The position numbers and the translations under genes were made by a program. The notes beneath the pieces are model-generated. The model saw only the letters and a list, made by a program, of their open reading frames with translations. It searched no databases and was not told where the DNA came from. 64,000 bases of DNA, from contig JAFWXO010000033.1 in the NCBI GenBank assembly GCA_017545865.1, positions 62,001 to 126,000 on the forward strand, written 5' to 3'. This DNA is from Clostridia bacterium (lineage in GTDB: Bacteria > Bacillota > Clostridia > Christensenellales > Borkfalkiaceae). Shown here one piece after another: positions 1 to 7,912 of the stretch (the stretch's first letter is position 1; every line of letters begins with the position of its first letter).

Positions 1-1745
1 TGGGTAAAGGTTACTATTACGCCGAAATGGAAGGCGTTATTGAATTTAAAAATAGCGAAGTAGACGAGTTTTACAATATCACGCCTTACGGTTATTACCC
101 CATTGCAGGTAGATATCCTAAACTTTACGGCACTGAAGGTAGCACCGCAGGTTACGTTGAAGTTGCAATCTCTAAATACTTAGCAGATTCAATTATGTAT
201 CGTTTACAATCTAACGCCGTATTCTTCGGTAAGAAGATCACGAGTTACGAAGATCTTCTTGAAGCGAAGTTTAAACCCGCTCACACAAATATGGCTTCAA
301 ACACTCCTCCGTTTATTATCGTTGGCGTGTATAACTGTGGCGATATTCCGAGCGATTACGACCTTTTAAAGACTGCTTACGTTCAAGATAGAAACGATCC
401 TAACAAAGCGCTTATTGAAGAATTTAACGCATATCTTTGCTCCGGCGCTCAAAAACTTTTAATGGTGGCGGAAGGCGAAATTGAAAGAACTATTGACTCT
501 TTCGGCAAGCCTATCGCATATTTTGACGAGCCTGCAGAGTACTGGATGGACGACGTTTACGACCACGGTTCTGACGATAAGAAAGTTCAACAATATTTCT
601 TTGAGCAAAAAACCGTTCCCGCTAAAAACGTTGTTATGTTCGATACGTTATATCCTTACGGTAAGGACGATGACGGTAACGACTTGTATAGACCTACCGA
701 CACTTATACTTTAAAAGACAACGAAGTTTTAATCAACGCAAGTGACTTTGAGTTATTGTTCACGAGAGAACTTGCAAGGCTTGATATTGAAAATAAATTT
801 ACTAAAGAAGTTTACGCAACCACTTTAAAAGGTTACACGAACGAAATTCATAACTACGGCGTTCAAGGCAAGGGCGAACAACTTAGAGCAGCGCTTATCA
901 ATGCGTTCAACGTTGCAAACACTCACCTTACTCCCGTTGCTTATGAAGAAGGCTTTAGTATGGACGGATATTTTAAAGACGATTTATTCGTTGATGGTAG
1001 GCACTTATTTAGAAACATCACTTTATATAGAAGGTTAGATTCTAACGACGTTACTTACGAAATCCCCTTAAAAGTAGTTGGCGTGTATTATGGTATTCAA
1101 AAAACCAACCAAGATACTTATCACTACGAGCCTATCGTATTTAACGAAAACACTTTAAAATTCATCGGCATCAACACCGATCAAGGTTACTATCAAAGCG
1201 CAACGAGCTTGATTAACACGGATAAAAAGTCTTGTAACGCAATCGCTCAAAGGCTTGTTATCAGCCAAGGCGTTTCGCTCAAGTGGTACAAAAACACTAT
1301 TTTAGACACTCTTTCTAAGAACGAAACTTGGGTAAATCAATTTACCGACTTGTTCTTATACGCATCGCTCGTTCTTGCAGTATTCTCGATGTTCATGCTC
1401 TTTAACTACATTTCTGCAAGTATCGTATCTAAGCGTCAATCAATCGGCGTGTTGAGAGCGCTTGGCTCTGGTAGTTCAGACGTGTTTAAGATGTTTATCA
1501 CCGAAAGCATTGTAATTTCGCTTATAAACGGCGTTCTTGCTTGCTTAACTTCGTGGATTGCATGTACTTTAGTTAACAACTACTTAGTAAACGTAATGCA
1601 CTTCGTTGTTAACTTTGCGCTCTTTGGCGTTCGCCAAGTATTCGTAATCTTTGGTATAAGCATACTTGCGGCAATCATTTCGTCTATTATGCCTATCGTT
1701 AAGATTGCAAGAGAAAAACCCGTTGATCTTATTAGAAGACCGTAA
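1..1745 (+). CDS. ABC transporter permease, FtsX/MacB type (5'-truncated by window edge)
   Basis: The reading frame is open to the first base of the window, so the true start lies upstream; about 580 residues are visible. Most of the visible part is a large soluble, presumably extracytoplasmic, domain. The last 150 residues hold three hydrophobic segments separated by the short charged loop SKRQSIGVLRALGSG, which is the typical FtsX-domain signature (membrane helix, then a cytoplasmic loop with R-A-L-G). The C-terminus REKPVDLIRRP also fits FtsX-type permeases of MacB-like exporters. No ATPase gene is visible in the window; it would have to be upstream. The substrate cannot be told. The family call is firm, the function is not. 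Confidence 0.8.
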   Translation, partial: GKGYYYAEMEGVIEFKNSEVDEFYNITPYGYYPIAGRYPKLYGTEGSTAGYVEVAISKYLADSIMYRLQSNAVFFGKKITSYEDLLEAKFKPAHTNMASNTPPFIIVGVYNCGDIPSDYDLLKTAYVQDRNDPNKALIEEFNAYLCSGAQKLLMVAEGEIERTIDSFGKPIAYFDEPAEYWMDDVYDHGSDDKKVQQYFFEQKTVPAKNVVMFDTLYPYGKDDDGNDLYRPTDTYTLKDNEVLINASDFELLFTRELARLDIENKFTKEVYATTLKGYTNEIHNYGVQGKGEQLRAALINAFNVANTHLTPVAYEEGFSMDGYFKDDLFVDGRHLFRNITLYRRLDSNDVTYEIPLKVVGVYYGIQKTNQDTYHYEPIVFNENTLKFIGINTDQGYYQSATSLINTDKKSCNAIAQRLVISQGVSLKWYKNTILDTLSKNETWVNQFTDLFLYASLVLAVFSMFMLFNYISASIVSKRQSIGVLRALGSGSSDVFKMFITESIVISLINGVLACLTSWIACTLVNNYLVNVMHFVVNFALFGVRQVFVIFGISILAAIISSIMPIVKIAREKPVDLIRRP

Positions 1746-1749
1746 TACT

Positions 1750-2889
1750 ATGGATAAAATCGTTTATTTTGACAATGCGGCTACAACCCCTTTAAGCGAA
1801 GAAGTTTTACGTGAAATGAAACCTTACCTTACCGATTTTTACGGAAACGCTAATTCCGTTCACACGGTTGGTAGGCAAGCGGTTAAGGGGCTTGATATGG
1901 CGCGCGAAACGGTTGCCGATATACTCGGCGCTGATTTTAACGAGATTTACTTTACTTCCGGCGGAACGGAAAGCAACAACTTTGCGCTCCGCGGTAGTTT
2001 TCTCGCAAGAGAAAAGGGTAGGGATAAACTCGTTGTTTCGTCAATAGAGCATTCGGCGGTGTTGTCAACGGCGAGCGAGCTTGAAAAGCAAGGCGCAAAA
2101 CTAAGTATGGTAAAGCCCGATAAAAACGGCTACTTGCTCGCAAGCGATTATGAAAAAGTTGGGCTTAGCGACTGTTTTTTGGCGGGTATGATGTTCGCTA
2201 ATAACGAACTTGGCACTATTCAGCCGATAAAAGAATTTGCAAAAGTTTGCAGTAACTTTGGCGCGTTATCGTTCGTTGACTCAGTTCAAGCGATGGGCGT
2301 TACCGATATAAAGGTTAAAGACCTTGGCGTTTCAATGCTCTCGTTTTCAGGCCATAAGTTCGGTGGCCCTAAGGGCGTTGGCGTGTTGTATATCAAAAAC
2401 GGCGTTAAGGTTGCTCCGCTTATAACGGGCGGTTATCAAGAAAGGTCTAAGCGCGGTGGAACGAGCAACGTTGCGGGCGCAGTTGGGCTTGCAACCGCTT
2501 TAAAACTTAGTAGAATTGATTTGGAAAAACAAACCGCTAATATAAGATCGGTTAAAGATTATTTTATTAAAAAAGTTTTGTCTGAAATCGGTGGCGTTAC
2601 CATAAACGGCGGAGAAAACTCTCTCCCTGGAATCGTTAATATAACCTTTAACGGAATTGACGGGGAAGCGCTTTTATACGCGCTTGATTTAAAGGGAGTG
2701 TGCGCGTCGCTCGGCGCGGCGTGTTCGGCAGGAACGATAGAGCCGAGCAGGGTTTTAAAAGAGATAGGGCTTTCGGATATTGATGCAAAATCTTCAATAC
2801 GTTTTTCGTTTTATAAGCAAAACACTACTCAAGAAGTGGACTATGCCGTTGAGGTTTTAAAACAAGCAATAAAAAAAGTAAGCGGTTAA
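1750..2889 (+). CDS. Cysteine desulfurase, NifS/IscS family
   Basis: Pyridoxal-phosphate enzyme of 379 residues that takes sulfur from cysteine for Fe-S clusters or thio-modified tRNA. Seen: the N-terminal YFDNAATTPL motif, the GGTESNN motif, the Schiff-base lysine in SFSGHKFGGPKG, and the loop cysteine in GAACSAGTIEPS that carries the persulfide. The start at 1750 is chosen because the protein then begins MDKIVYFDNAATT as in the family; a longer in-frame start at 1666 lies inside the upstream permease gene. It follows the permease stop by only 4 nt and has a weak ribosome site, so coupling is likely. Its stop codon forms the loop of a hairpin at 2878-2898. No IscU/NifU partner is adjacent. 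Confidence 0.93.
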   Translation: MDKIVYFDNAATTPLSEEVLREMKPYLTDFYGNANSVHTVGRQAVKGLDMARETVADILGADFNEIYFTSGGTESNNFALRGSFLAREKGRDKLVVSSIEHSAVLSTASELEKQGAKLSMVKPDKNGYLLASDYEKVGLSDCFLAGMMFANNELGTIQPIKEFAKVCSNFGALSFVDSVQAMGVTDIKVKDLGVSMLSFSGHKFGGPKGVGVLYIKNGVKVAPLITGGYQERSKRGGTSNVAGAVGLATALKLSRIDLEKQTANIRSVKDYFIKKVLSEIGGVTINGGENSLPGIVNITFNGIDGEALLYALDLKGVCASLGAACSAGTIEPSRVLKEIGLSDIDAKSSIRFSFYKQNTTQEVDYAVEVLKQAIKKVSG

Positions 2890-2898
2890 ACCGCTTAC
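2871..2898 (-). terminator. Intrinsic terminator of the minus-strand small gene, stop codon of the plus-strand gene in its loop
   Basis: A 9-bp perfect stem (GTAAGCGGT / ACCGCTTAC) with a TAA loop. Read on the minus strand it is followed by seven T. The loop is the stop codon of the convergent cysteine desulfurase gene, which itself has no T tract after the stem. Confidence 0.75.
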
Positions 2899-2899
2899 C

Positions 2900-3088
2900 T
2901 TATTCTTCGGGGTTTTCCCCGTCCTTTTCGCAATCACAGCATTTGCACTTTTTAAGTTCTTCTGCCTTTTTGCGAATTTGTTCTTCAGTATCTCTCACAA
3001 TTTGTCTTGCCTTATGCGAGTGGGCAACGATTAACGCCCCGCCAAGCATACCGAGAGATAATCCGAGAATAAACGTTTTTCCGTCCAT
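2900..3088 (-). CDS. Small YtxH-like membrane protein
   Basis: A 62-residue protein with one N-terminal hydrophobic segment (residues about 5-23, rich in Gly and Leu), then a charged helix (RQIVRDTEEQIRKKAEELKK) and a Cys-containing tail KCKCCDCEKDGENPEE. This layout resembles YtxH-type proteins, but no specific function is known. The start at 3088 is chosen because AGGGGGA lies 6 nt before it; a longer in-frame start at 3148 would overlap the divergent ruvX start and has no such site. The cluster of four Cys within six residues is unusual and could bind a metal; that is inference. Confidence 0.6.
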   Translation of the reverse strand: MDGKTFILGLSLGMLGGALIVAHSHKARQIVRDTEEQIRKKAEELKKCKCCDCEKDGENPEE

Positions 3089-3146
3089 AATATCCCCCTG
3101 ACCAAGAAGGTCGATATAAGTATGGGCGGTAAAGGATAAATTATAC

Positions 3147-3566
3147 ATGAAAGTAATAGCGTTTGATATAGGTGATAAGAGAATAGGCGTTGCCGTTTCC
3201 GATCCGTTCGGCGAATTTGCGCTCCCGCTTGAAACTTATCACCGCAAAAATTTTAATAAGGATATTGAATATCTTGTAAACCTTGCAAAGTCAAGATTTG
3301 CCGAAGTTATAGTTTGCGGGCTTCCGCTTAACTTTGACGGGTCTAAGTCCGAGCAAACTTTAAAGACTGAAAGTTTTGTTGAAGAGATGAAAAAGCGCAC
3401 CGATATTCCCATCGTGTTTGAAGACGAAAGGTTTACTACTATGGAAGCAAGGCGCGTGCTTATTGAAGGTGGCGTTAGGCGTGAAGACAGAAAGTCGGTA
3501 ATTGATAAAGTTGCCGCTTCATACATACTTGAAAATTATTTATTAAGGAGAAAAAACAATGGATAA
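3147..3566 (+). CDS. ruvX: Putative Holliday junction resolvase / pre-16S rRNA nuclease (YqgF family)
   Basis: The 139-residue length and RNase H-like fold motifs fit YqgF/RuvX: DIGDKRIGVAVSD near the N-terminus with the first catalytic Asp, CGLPLNFDG in the middle, and FEDERFTTMEA followed by DKVAASYILENYL at the end. The family is linked to 16S rRNA 5' end maturation and was earlier proposed as a Holliday junction resolvase. The stop overlaps the next gene by 8 nt; the pair ruvX-DUF1292 is a conserved Firmicutes arrangement (yrrK-yrzB in Bacillus). Confidence 0.92.
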   Translation: MKVIAFDIGDKRIGVAVSDPFGEFALPLETYHRKNFNKDIEYLVNLAKSRFAEVIVCGLPLNFDGSKSEQTLKTESFVEEMKKRTDIPIVFEDERFTTMEARRVLIEGGVRREDRKSVIDKVAASYILENYLLRRKNNG

Positions 3567-3867
3567 CGAAAAAGAACTTTTATCTGAACTTGACGAGCCT
3601 ATCGAACTTATCGATGACGACGGCAATAAACTTGAATTTTATCACATCGGAACTATGGATTACGAAGGAAAGAATTACGCTTTCTTCCAACCCGGCGAAA
3701 GCATTGAAGGGTCTGACCCCGATGAAGTTGTTATTTTTGAGGTTGATGCGGAAAATAAAACCCTTCTTCCCATTGAAGATGAAGAACTTCTCGATAAAAT
3801 CTTCGCTCAATTTGAAGTTGAATATTACGCTGACTATGCAAGCGATAACGAAGACCTTTTAAACTAA
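3559..3867 (+). CDS. DUF1292 family acidic protein (YrzB-like)
   Basis: A 102-residue, strongly acidic protein. The segment PIELIDDDGNKLEFYHIG and the later PDEVVIFEVD match the beta-rich DUF1292 domain. The function is unknown in the family. It starts inside the end of ruvX, with AGGAG about 11 nt before its ATG, so the two are cotranslated. A sigma-A promoter for the next gene begins 4 nt after its stop. Confidence 0.85.
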   Translation: MDNEKELLSELDEPIELIDDDGNKLEFYHIGTMDYEGKNYAFFQPGESIEGSDPDEVVIFEVDAENKTLLPIEDEELLDKIFAQFEVEYYADYASDNEDLLN

Positions 3868-3870
3868 TCG

Positions 3871-3899
3871 TTGACAAAAAGTTTTAACGGGTGTATTAT
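3871..3899 (+). promoter_or_regulatory. Sigma-A promoter for the lipoprotein gene
   Basis: TTGACA at 3871-3876, a 17-nt spacer, and TATTAT at 3894-3899. The predicted transcript start is near 3906, followed by AGGAGA before the ATG at 3939. Confidence 0.8.
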
Positions 3900-3938
3900 T
3901 AAACAAATAATAAAATATTATTTTATAGGAGAAAAACT

Positions 3939-4574
3939 ATGAAAAAATTATTAACTTTAACCTTAACTTTAATTTTAAGCTTAGGCGTAATGGCGATGAC
4001 CGCTTGTGGCGGTGGCGGTGGCGGACTTGGTGATCTTTTCGGCAAGTCTGAACTTGAAAAAGCGTTTGACGCTATTGACAACTGTACTATTTATACCGTT
4101 GGCATGAACACTTCTTCTACTGCTCCTAACTATATGAACTACAAGTTCACTGAAGATAAAGTTGAACTTACTACTGCAATCGGTACTAAGTGGTGGGATG
4201 CAACCGATACGTCTGATTACGTTTTACTTGAAAGAAGTTACGAAACGAGTTACAATTTAACCGTTCAACACAAAACTAAAACGGACTACGAAAACGGTAG
4301 AAAGAGTTCGTTTGATTTATTGTTCGGTTATATTATTGAACACGAAGATAAACTCATTAAGACTGAAGCGGGTAACTATAAGTCTATTGACGGCGATCCG
4401 ATTATTCACACCGTTTCGGGAACTAATATTCAGTATACTGATGTTACTATTTATATGGAAGACGGCGCTATCGAATTTGCTGAACTCACCCTTATTTTAC
4501 TTGGGGATGTCGTTGAAATCGAAGTTGAAGTTGGCAACACTTCTATCACTCTTCCCGAATATCAAAGAAACTAA
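3939..4574 (+). CDS. Predicted lipoprotein of unknown function
   Basis: A 211-residue protein with a lipoprotein signal peptide: Lys-Lys, a Leu/Thr-rich hydrophobic core, then the lipobox MTAC at residues 20-23, followed by a run of Gly. The mature part is polar and beta-rich, with no motif I recognise. It has its own strong promoter (3871-3899) and a terminator, so it is a single-gene unit. The Gly-rich linker after the lipid-modified Cys and the lack of transmembrane segments fit a surface-anchored protein. I cannot assign a function. Confidence 0.8.
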   Translation: MKKLLTLTLTLILSLGVMAMTACGGGGGGLGDLFGKSELEKAFDAIDNCTIYTVGMNTSSTAPNYMNYKFTEDKVELTTAIGTKWWDATDTSDYVLLERSYETSYNLTVQHKTKTDYENGRKSSFDLLFGYIIEHEDKLIKTEAGNYKSIDGDPIIHTVSGTNIQYTDVTIYMEDGAIEFAELTLILLGDVVEIEVEVGNTSITLPEYQRN

Positions 4575-4582
4575 GTTAAATT

Positions 4583-4616
4583 AAAAACCGTGGCTAAGTG
4601 CCGCGGTTTTTTATTT
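4583..4616. terminator. Bidirectional terminator between convergent genes
   Basis: A 9-bp stem (AACCGTGGC / GCCGCGGTT, one G-T pair) at 4586-4608 with a TAAGT loop. A T-rich tract follows on the plus strand, and five T follow on the minus strand. Confidence 0.8.
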
Positions 4617-5780
4617 TACTATTATCATATTGTTTTCGTTTAACTTTTCACCGATGGAAAGAGAGTAAACGTCATTTGCGAACGCGTCTTTTTCAAAAAC
4701 GGAGTAGGCGGTTTTGCCAAGTTTAGATAGGTCGCTCTTTCTTGTGAGAAGGGGAAAACTTGCCTTTGATAAAACTGAAAGCAGTTCCGCCCGTTTGCCG
4801 TTTAGCGCTAAAACTTTTAGGTAAAGTTTATTTTTGAGCGCCGTGCGAACGAGCGTTTTATCAATTTTAAGAAGGTTTGATATAAGCACCCTTTTAAGCC
4901 TTGCGGTAGTATAGCGCTTGGTTTTTAACTTTTCAATAAGTTCGGGTAGAGTTACGCTTTCTTTTGCCAACGCTTTAAGCCTATTTTCAAGCCCTTCAGA
5001 GCAGTCGAGAATATTTTTAAGTTCAAGTTTAGTTGAAGATAAAACGGAATACAAAATCTCTTTGTCAAGCGACGGCAAACTTTCAGTTAAATCGCTGTAA
5101 ACAAACGGCGGAACGAAGTTTTTAACGCTTTTTAAATCTTTATTTTCAATCGCCGTTCTAATTGATAGGGCAGACGGGTTTTTAAAAGATAATTCTTTAT
5201 CGTTATACTCCGCCCCGTCACGTTTTATCACTTCAATATCGATAGGGTAGTTGTTTTTTAATATCGCCTTGGCGTACTCAACGCCTAAAACGTTGTTGGG
5301 TTTTGATAAAATATCTATAAACTCTCCGCCCGTTTTTATTAGAGCAGTTTCCCTTGCTTTTATGAGCGCAACGCCTTTACTTAATTCTTGCTTTAAAACC
5401 TTTTTAAACTCGTCGCTTTCAACAAGGGTTGATTTGGCTATTTTTAAAATAGTTTCCTTATCGCCACACTCCGCGCCGAAACAAATGGTTTTATCCCCTG
5501 GGAGTGAGTTTATAAGTTTAACCGCTCCGCTTGCAAAAAACTCCGCGCTTGCGCTTGCAAAAACGGTTGGCAGTTCAATAACCGCATCCGCTCCTGCTAA
5601 AACGGCGTGTTTGGCGCGCGTAAACTTATCAAGCGCGGATATTTCTCCGCGTTGAGTAAAGTTTCCGCTCATAACGATTATTATATAATCGGGCTTTAAA
5701 ACGGTTTTAACGTATTCAATTTGGCTTAAATGCCCGTTGTGGAAGGGGTTGTATTCCGCAACGATAGAACAAATTTTCAA
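4611..5780 (-). CDS. tmcAL: tRNA(Met) cytidine acetate ligase, TmcAL family
   Basis: A 389-residue protein of the nucleotidyltransferase fold. TmcAL activates acetate with ATP to make N4-acetylcytidine at the wobble base of elongator tRNA(Met). Seen: the N-terminal VAEYNPFHNGH with the HxGH nucleotide-binding motif at residues 14-17, MSGNFTQRGE, and GADAVIELPTVFASASAEFFA, all typical of the family (formerly DUF795/YlbM). It is convergent with the lipoprotein gene and divergent from pta, with 84 nt between the two starts. The family is confident; the reaction is by family knowledge. Confidence 0.9.
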   Translation of the reverse strand: MKICSIVAEYNPFHNGHLSQIEYVKTVLKPDYIIIVMSGNFTQRGEISALDKFTRAKHAVLAGADAVIELPTVFASASAEFFASGAVKLINSLPGDKTICFGAECGDKETILKIAKSTLVESDEFKKVLKQELSKGVALIKARETALIKTGGEFIDILSKPNNVLGVEYAKAILKNNYPIDIEVIKRDGAEYNDKELSFKNPSALSIRTAIENKDLKSVKNFVPPFVYSDLTESLPSLDKEILYSVLSSTKLELKNILDCSEGLENRLKALAKESVTLPELIEKLKTKRYTTARLKRVLISNLLKIDKTLVRTALKNKLYLKVLALNGKRAELLSVLSKASFPLLTRKSDLSKLGKTAYSVFEKDAFANDVYSLSIGEKLNENNMIIVK

Positions 5781-5796
5781 AATATCTCCAAAATAG

Positions 5797-5825
5797 TTAA
5801 CTTTTCAAAATTAGTATGTTATACT
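5797..5825 (+). promoter_or_regulatory. Promoter of pta with extended -10
   Basis: TTAACT at 5797-5802, a 17-nt spacer, and TATACT at 5820-5825 preceded by TGT (an extended -10). AAGGAGA lies shortly before the pta start at 5865. Confidence 0.65.
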
Positions 5826-5864
5826 AAATATACTATATTTTATCGCAATTTGCAAGGAGAAATT

Positions 5865-6893
5865 ATGAAAGATATTTTAGCTGAAATTAAGCAAAGAGCA
5901 TCCGCTCTTAACAAAACCGTTGTTTTACCCGAAGGTGAAGATAAAAGAGTTGTTGAAGCGGCTGCAAAAACCGTTGAAGAAGGCGTTGCAAAAATCGTTT
6001 TATTAGGCGATATTAATGAAATTAAAACCGCTAACCCCGAAGTTTGCCTTGATAACGTTACCGTTATTAACCCCGCAACTTACGAAAAGACTGAAGCGTA
6101 TGCTGAAATGCTTTTTAACCTTCGCCAAGGCAAAATCAATAAAAAAACTGGCGCTCCCGAATACGCCACCGTTGAAGATGCGAAAAATTACATTTTAAAA
6201 GATTACACTATGTACGGCGCTTTAATGCTCAAAGCAGGTGACGTTGACGGTATGGTTTCCGGCGCTTGCCACTCCACCGCTAACACTTTACGCCCCGGTC
6301 TTCAAGTTATCAAAACCGCTCCCGGTGAAAAGATGGTTTCGGCATACTTTTTAATGATTGCTCCGCCGTGCGGAAACAAATACTGTGAAGACGGTTGCTA
6401 TATTTACGCAGATAGCGGTTTAGTTCAAAACCCAACGAGTGAAGAACTTGCATACATTGCTTTATCTTCCGCAAAATCTTGCGAACAAGTTGCAAACATT
6501 ACTCCGAGAATTGCTTTCATTTCTCACTCCACTAAAGGTAGCGCTAAGCACGCTGACGTTACTAAGGTTACCGATGCCGTTAAGTTATTCCACGAAATCG
6601 CTCCCCAGTATAATGCGGACGGCGAACTTCAATTCGACGCGGCTATCGTTCCCGAAGTTGGTCAATCAAAAGCCCCCGACTCTCCCGTTGCAGGCCACGC
6701 TAACGTTATGATTTTCCCTGACCTTGATGCTGGTAACAGTAACTATAAAAATACTGAACGTTTAGGCGGTTTCATGGCAATCGGTCCTATCTGCCAAGGC
6801 TTAGCAAAACCCATTAACGACTTATCTCGTGGTTGCCACATGGAAGATATCGTTGCGGCGGTTGCTATAACTGTCCTTCAAACACAAAACTAA
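5865..6893 (+). CDS. pta: Phosphate acetyltransferase
   Basis: A 342-residue protein that interconverts acetyl-CoA and acetyl phosphate, linking fermentation to ATP or acetyl phosphate to CoA. Seen: VVLPEGEDKRVVEAA at the N-terminus, DGMVSGACHSTANTLRPGLQVIKT, and near the C-terminus VPEVGQSKAPDSPVAGHANVMIFPDLDAGNSNYKNTERLGG, split here only for reference as consecutive conserved blocks of the Pta family. The start at 5865 follows AAGGAGA; a longer open frame upstream overlaps tmcAL and its promoter. The usual partner acetate kinase is not next to it. It is a single-gene unit ending in a strong terminator. Confidence 0.95.
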   Translation: MKDILAEIKQRASALNKTVVLPEGEDKRVVEAAAKTVEEGVAKIVLLGDINEIKTANPEVCLDNVTVINPATYEKTEAYAEMLFNLRQGKINKKTGAPEYATVEDAKNYILKDYTMYGALMLKAGDVDGMVSGACHSTANTLRPGLQVIKTAPGEKMVSAYFLMIAPPCGNKYCEDGCYIYADSGLVQNPTSEELAYIALSSAKSCEQVANITPRIAFISHSTKGSAKHADVTKVTDAVKLFHEIAPQYNADGELQFDAAIVPEVGQSKAPDSPVAGHANVMIFPDLDAGNSNYKNTERLGGFMAIGPICQGLAKPINDLSRGCHMEDIVAAVAITVLQTQN

Positions 6894-6904
6894 TTAAACA
6901 AAAT

Positions 6905-6932
6905 AAAAGAGTGGTTTTACCACTCTTTTTTT
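6905..6932. terminator. Bidirectional terminator after pta and the AraC-type gene
   Basis: A 10-bp perfect stem (AAAAGAGTGG / CCACTCTTTT) with a TTTTA loop. T-rich tracts follow on both strands. Confidence 0.88.
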
Positions 6933-6945
6933 GTGTTAAAATTCG

Positions 6946-7797
6946 TTAAGTTTTTTCTTTATACTGCTTTTTGTATTTTCCAGGTGAAACGCCAACCGCC
7001 GTTTTGAAAACCCTTATAAAATTTGCGTAATCGTTAAATCCACTTGCAAAGGCGGAGTCGGTTATAGAATAGTCGTTTTCAAGCATTTTTTTGGCGTTTG
7101 TGAGCCTTTTGCTCGTTAAAAACTTAATAACCGTTGTGTTTAAATTTTCTTTAAACAAAGCGCAAAGTTTATTAACCGAAACGTAAGAGTTTTTCGCAAT
7201 CGTTGATAGGTCTAAATTTTTATCAAAATTTAAGCTTATAAAGTTTATTGCAAGTTGAAGGGGAGAATCGTCAATTCCGCATTGATTTATCTCACGGCTA
7301 AAACTCAGTTCGTTTACTTTAAGCAAAATATCAACGGCGAGCGTGTTTTTATAAACGTCATCCCCGAATTCGTAAGTTTGTTCTAAGCGGTTAAACTTTG
7401 CAATCAAATCGTCACGCTCGGTTTTGGATAGCGTTATTTTATCAACCTTATTTTCCCCGTAAAAACACCTTGATAGATTGGTTTCACTCGTTGAATTTTG
7501 AGCGATAAATGACGGGTGAACGTGAAAACTATACCTTTTAAAATCATCTAAATTGTTCGGCAAAACCTTGTGCGCTTGAAGGTGGTTTAAAATAAAAACG
7601 TCACTATCTTCAGCGGTGTAGAGTTTTCCGTCGATTAAAAAACCGCTGTTATCGGATAAGCACAAAAAGATCTCACAACAGTCGTGCGAGTGAATTTCTT
7701 GGTTGTTTTTTGCCTTTTCACTATAATATAGCCCGTAAGTTTTGTTTTCAAGCGTGTTCTTTATCGCTTGCGAGCAAGAATTAAAATAACATTTCAT
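6946..7797 (-). CDS. AraC-family transcriptional regulator of the uronate operon
   Basis: A 283-residue regulator. The N-terminal part (QEIHSHDCCEIFLCL, then FLIDGKLYTAEDSDVFILN) is a cupin-type sensor domain. The C-terminal 100 residues hold two helix-turn-helix motifs (LSTIAKNSYVSVNKLCALFK and ITDSAFASGFNDYANFIRVFK) ending in GVSPGKYKK, the classic AraC signature. It is divergent from the uronate operon, so it probably senses a pathway sugar and activates that operon (inference). The start at 7797 lies exactly 7 nt after a TATAAT box, with no Shine-Dalgarno, so its mRNA may be leaderless; an upstream in-frame ATG at 7863 would run through the promoter and is less likely. Confidence 0.9.
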   Translation of the reverse strand: MKCYFNSCSQAIKNTLENKTYGLYYSEKAKNNQEIHSHDCCEIFLCLSDNSGFLIDGKLYTAEDSDVFILNHLQAHKVLPNNLDDFKRYSFHVHPSFIAQNSTSETNLSRCFYGENKVDKITLSKTERDDLIAKFNRLEQTYEFGDDVYKNTLAVDILLKVNELSFSREINQCGIDDSPLQLAINFISLNFDKNLDLSTIAKNSYVSVNKLCALFKENLNTTVIKFLTSKRLTNAKKMLENDYSITDSAFASGFNDYANFIRVFKTAVGVSPGKYKKQYKEKT

Positions 7798-7802
7798 ACC
7801 GC

Positions 7803-7880
7803 AATTATACCATAAAAAGTGAGATTTGCAATAAATATATTTAAAAATGCAATAAAATTGCAAATATTTATGGTATAATT
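7803..7880. promoter_or_regulatory. Divergent promoter region with a 14-bp inverted repeat
   Basis: AATTATACCATAAA at 7803-7816 and its exact reverse complement at 7867-7880 flank an AT-rich 50-nt core. Each arm contains a TATAAT box: on the minus strand at 7809-7804 (with TTGCAA 16 nt upstream) for the regulator, on the plus strand at 7874-7879 for the operon. The plus promoter lacks a good -35 at the right distance, which fits activator dependence. Repeats of TGCAATAAA occur at 7827-7835 and 7848-7856. Confidence 0.65.
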
Positions 7881-7912
7881 AAAGTGTTAAACGCTAAAAT
7901 GGTGGGTTTATA

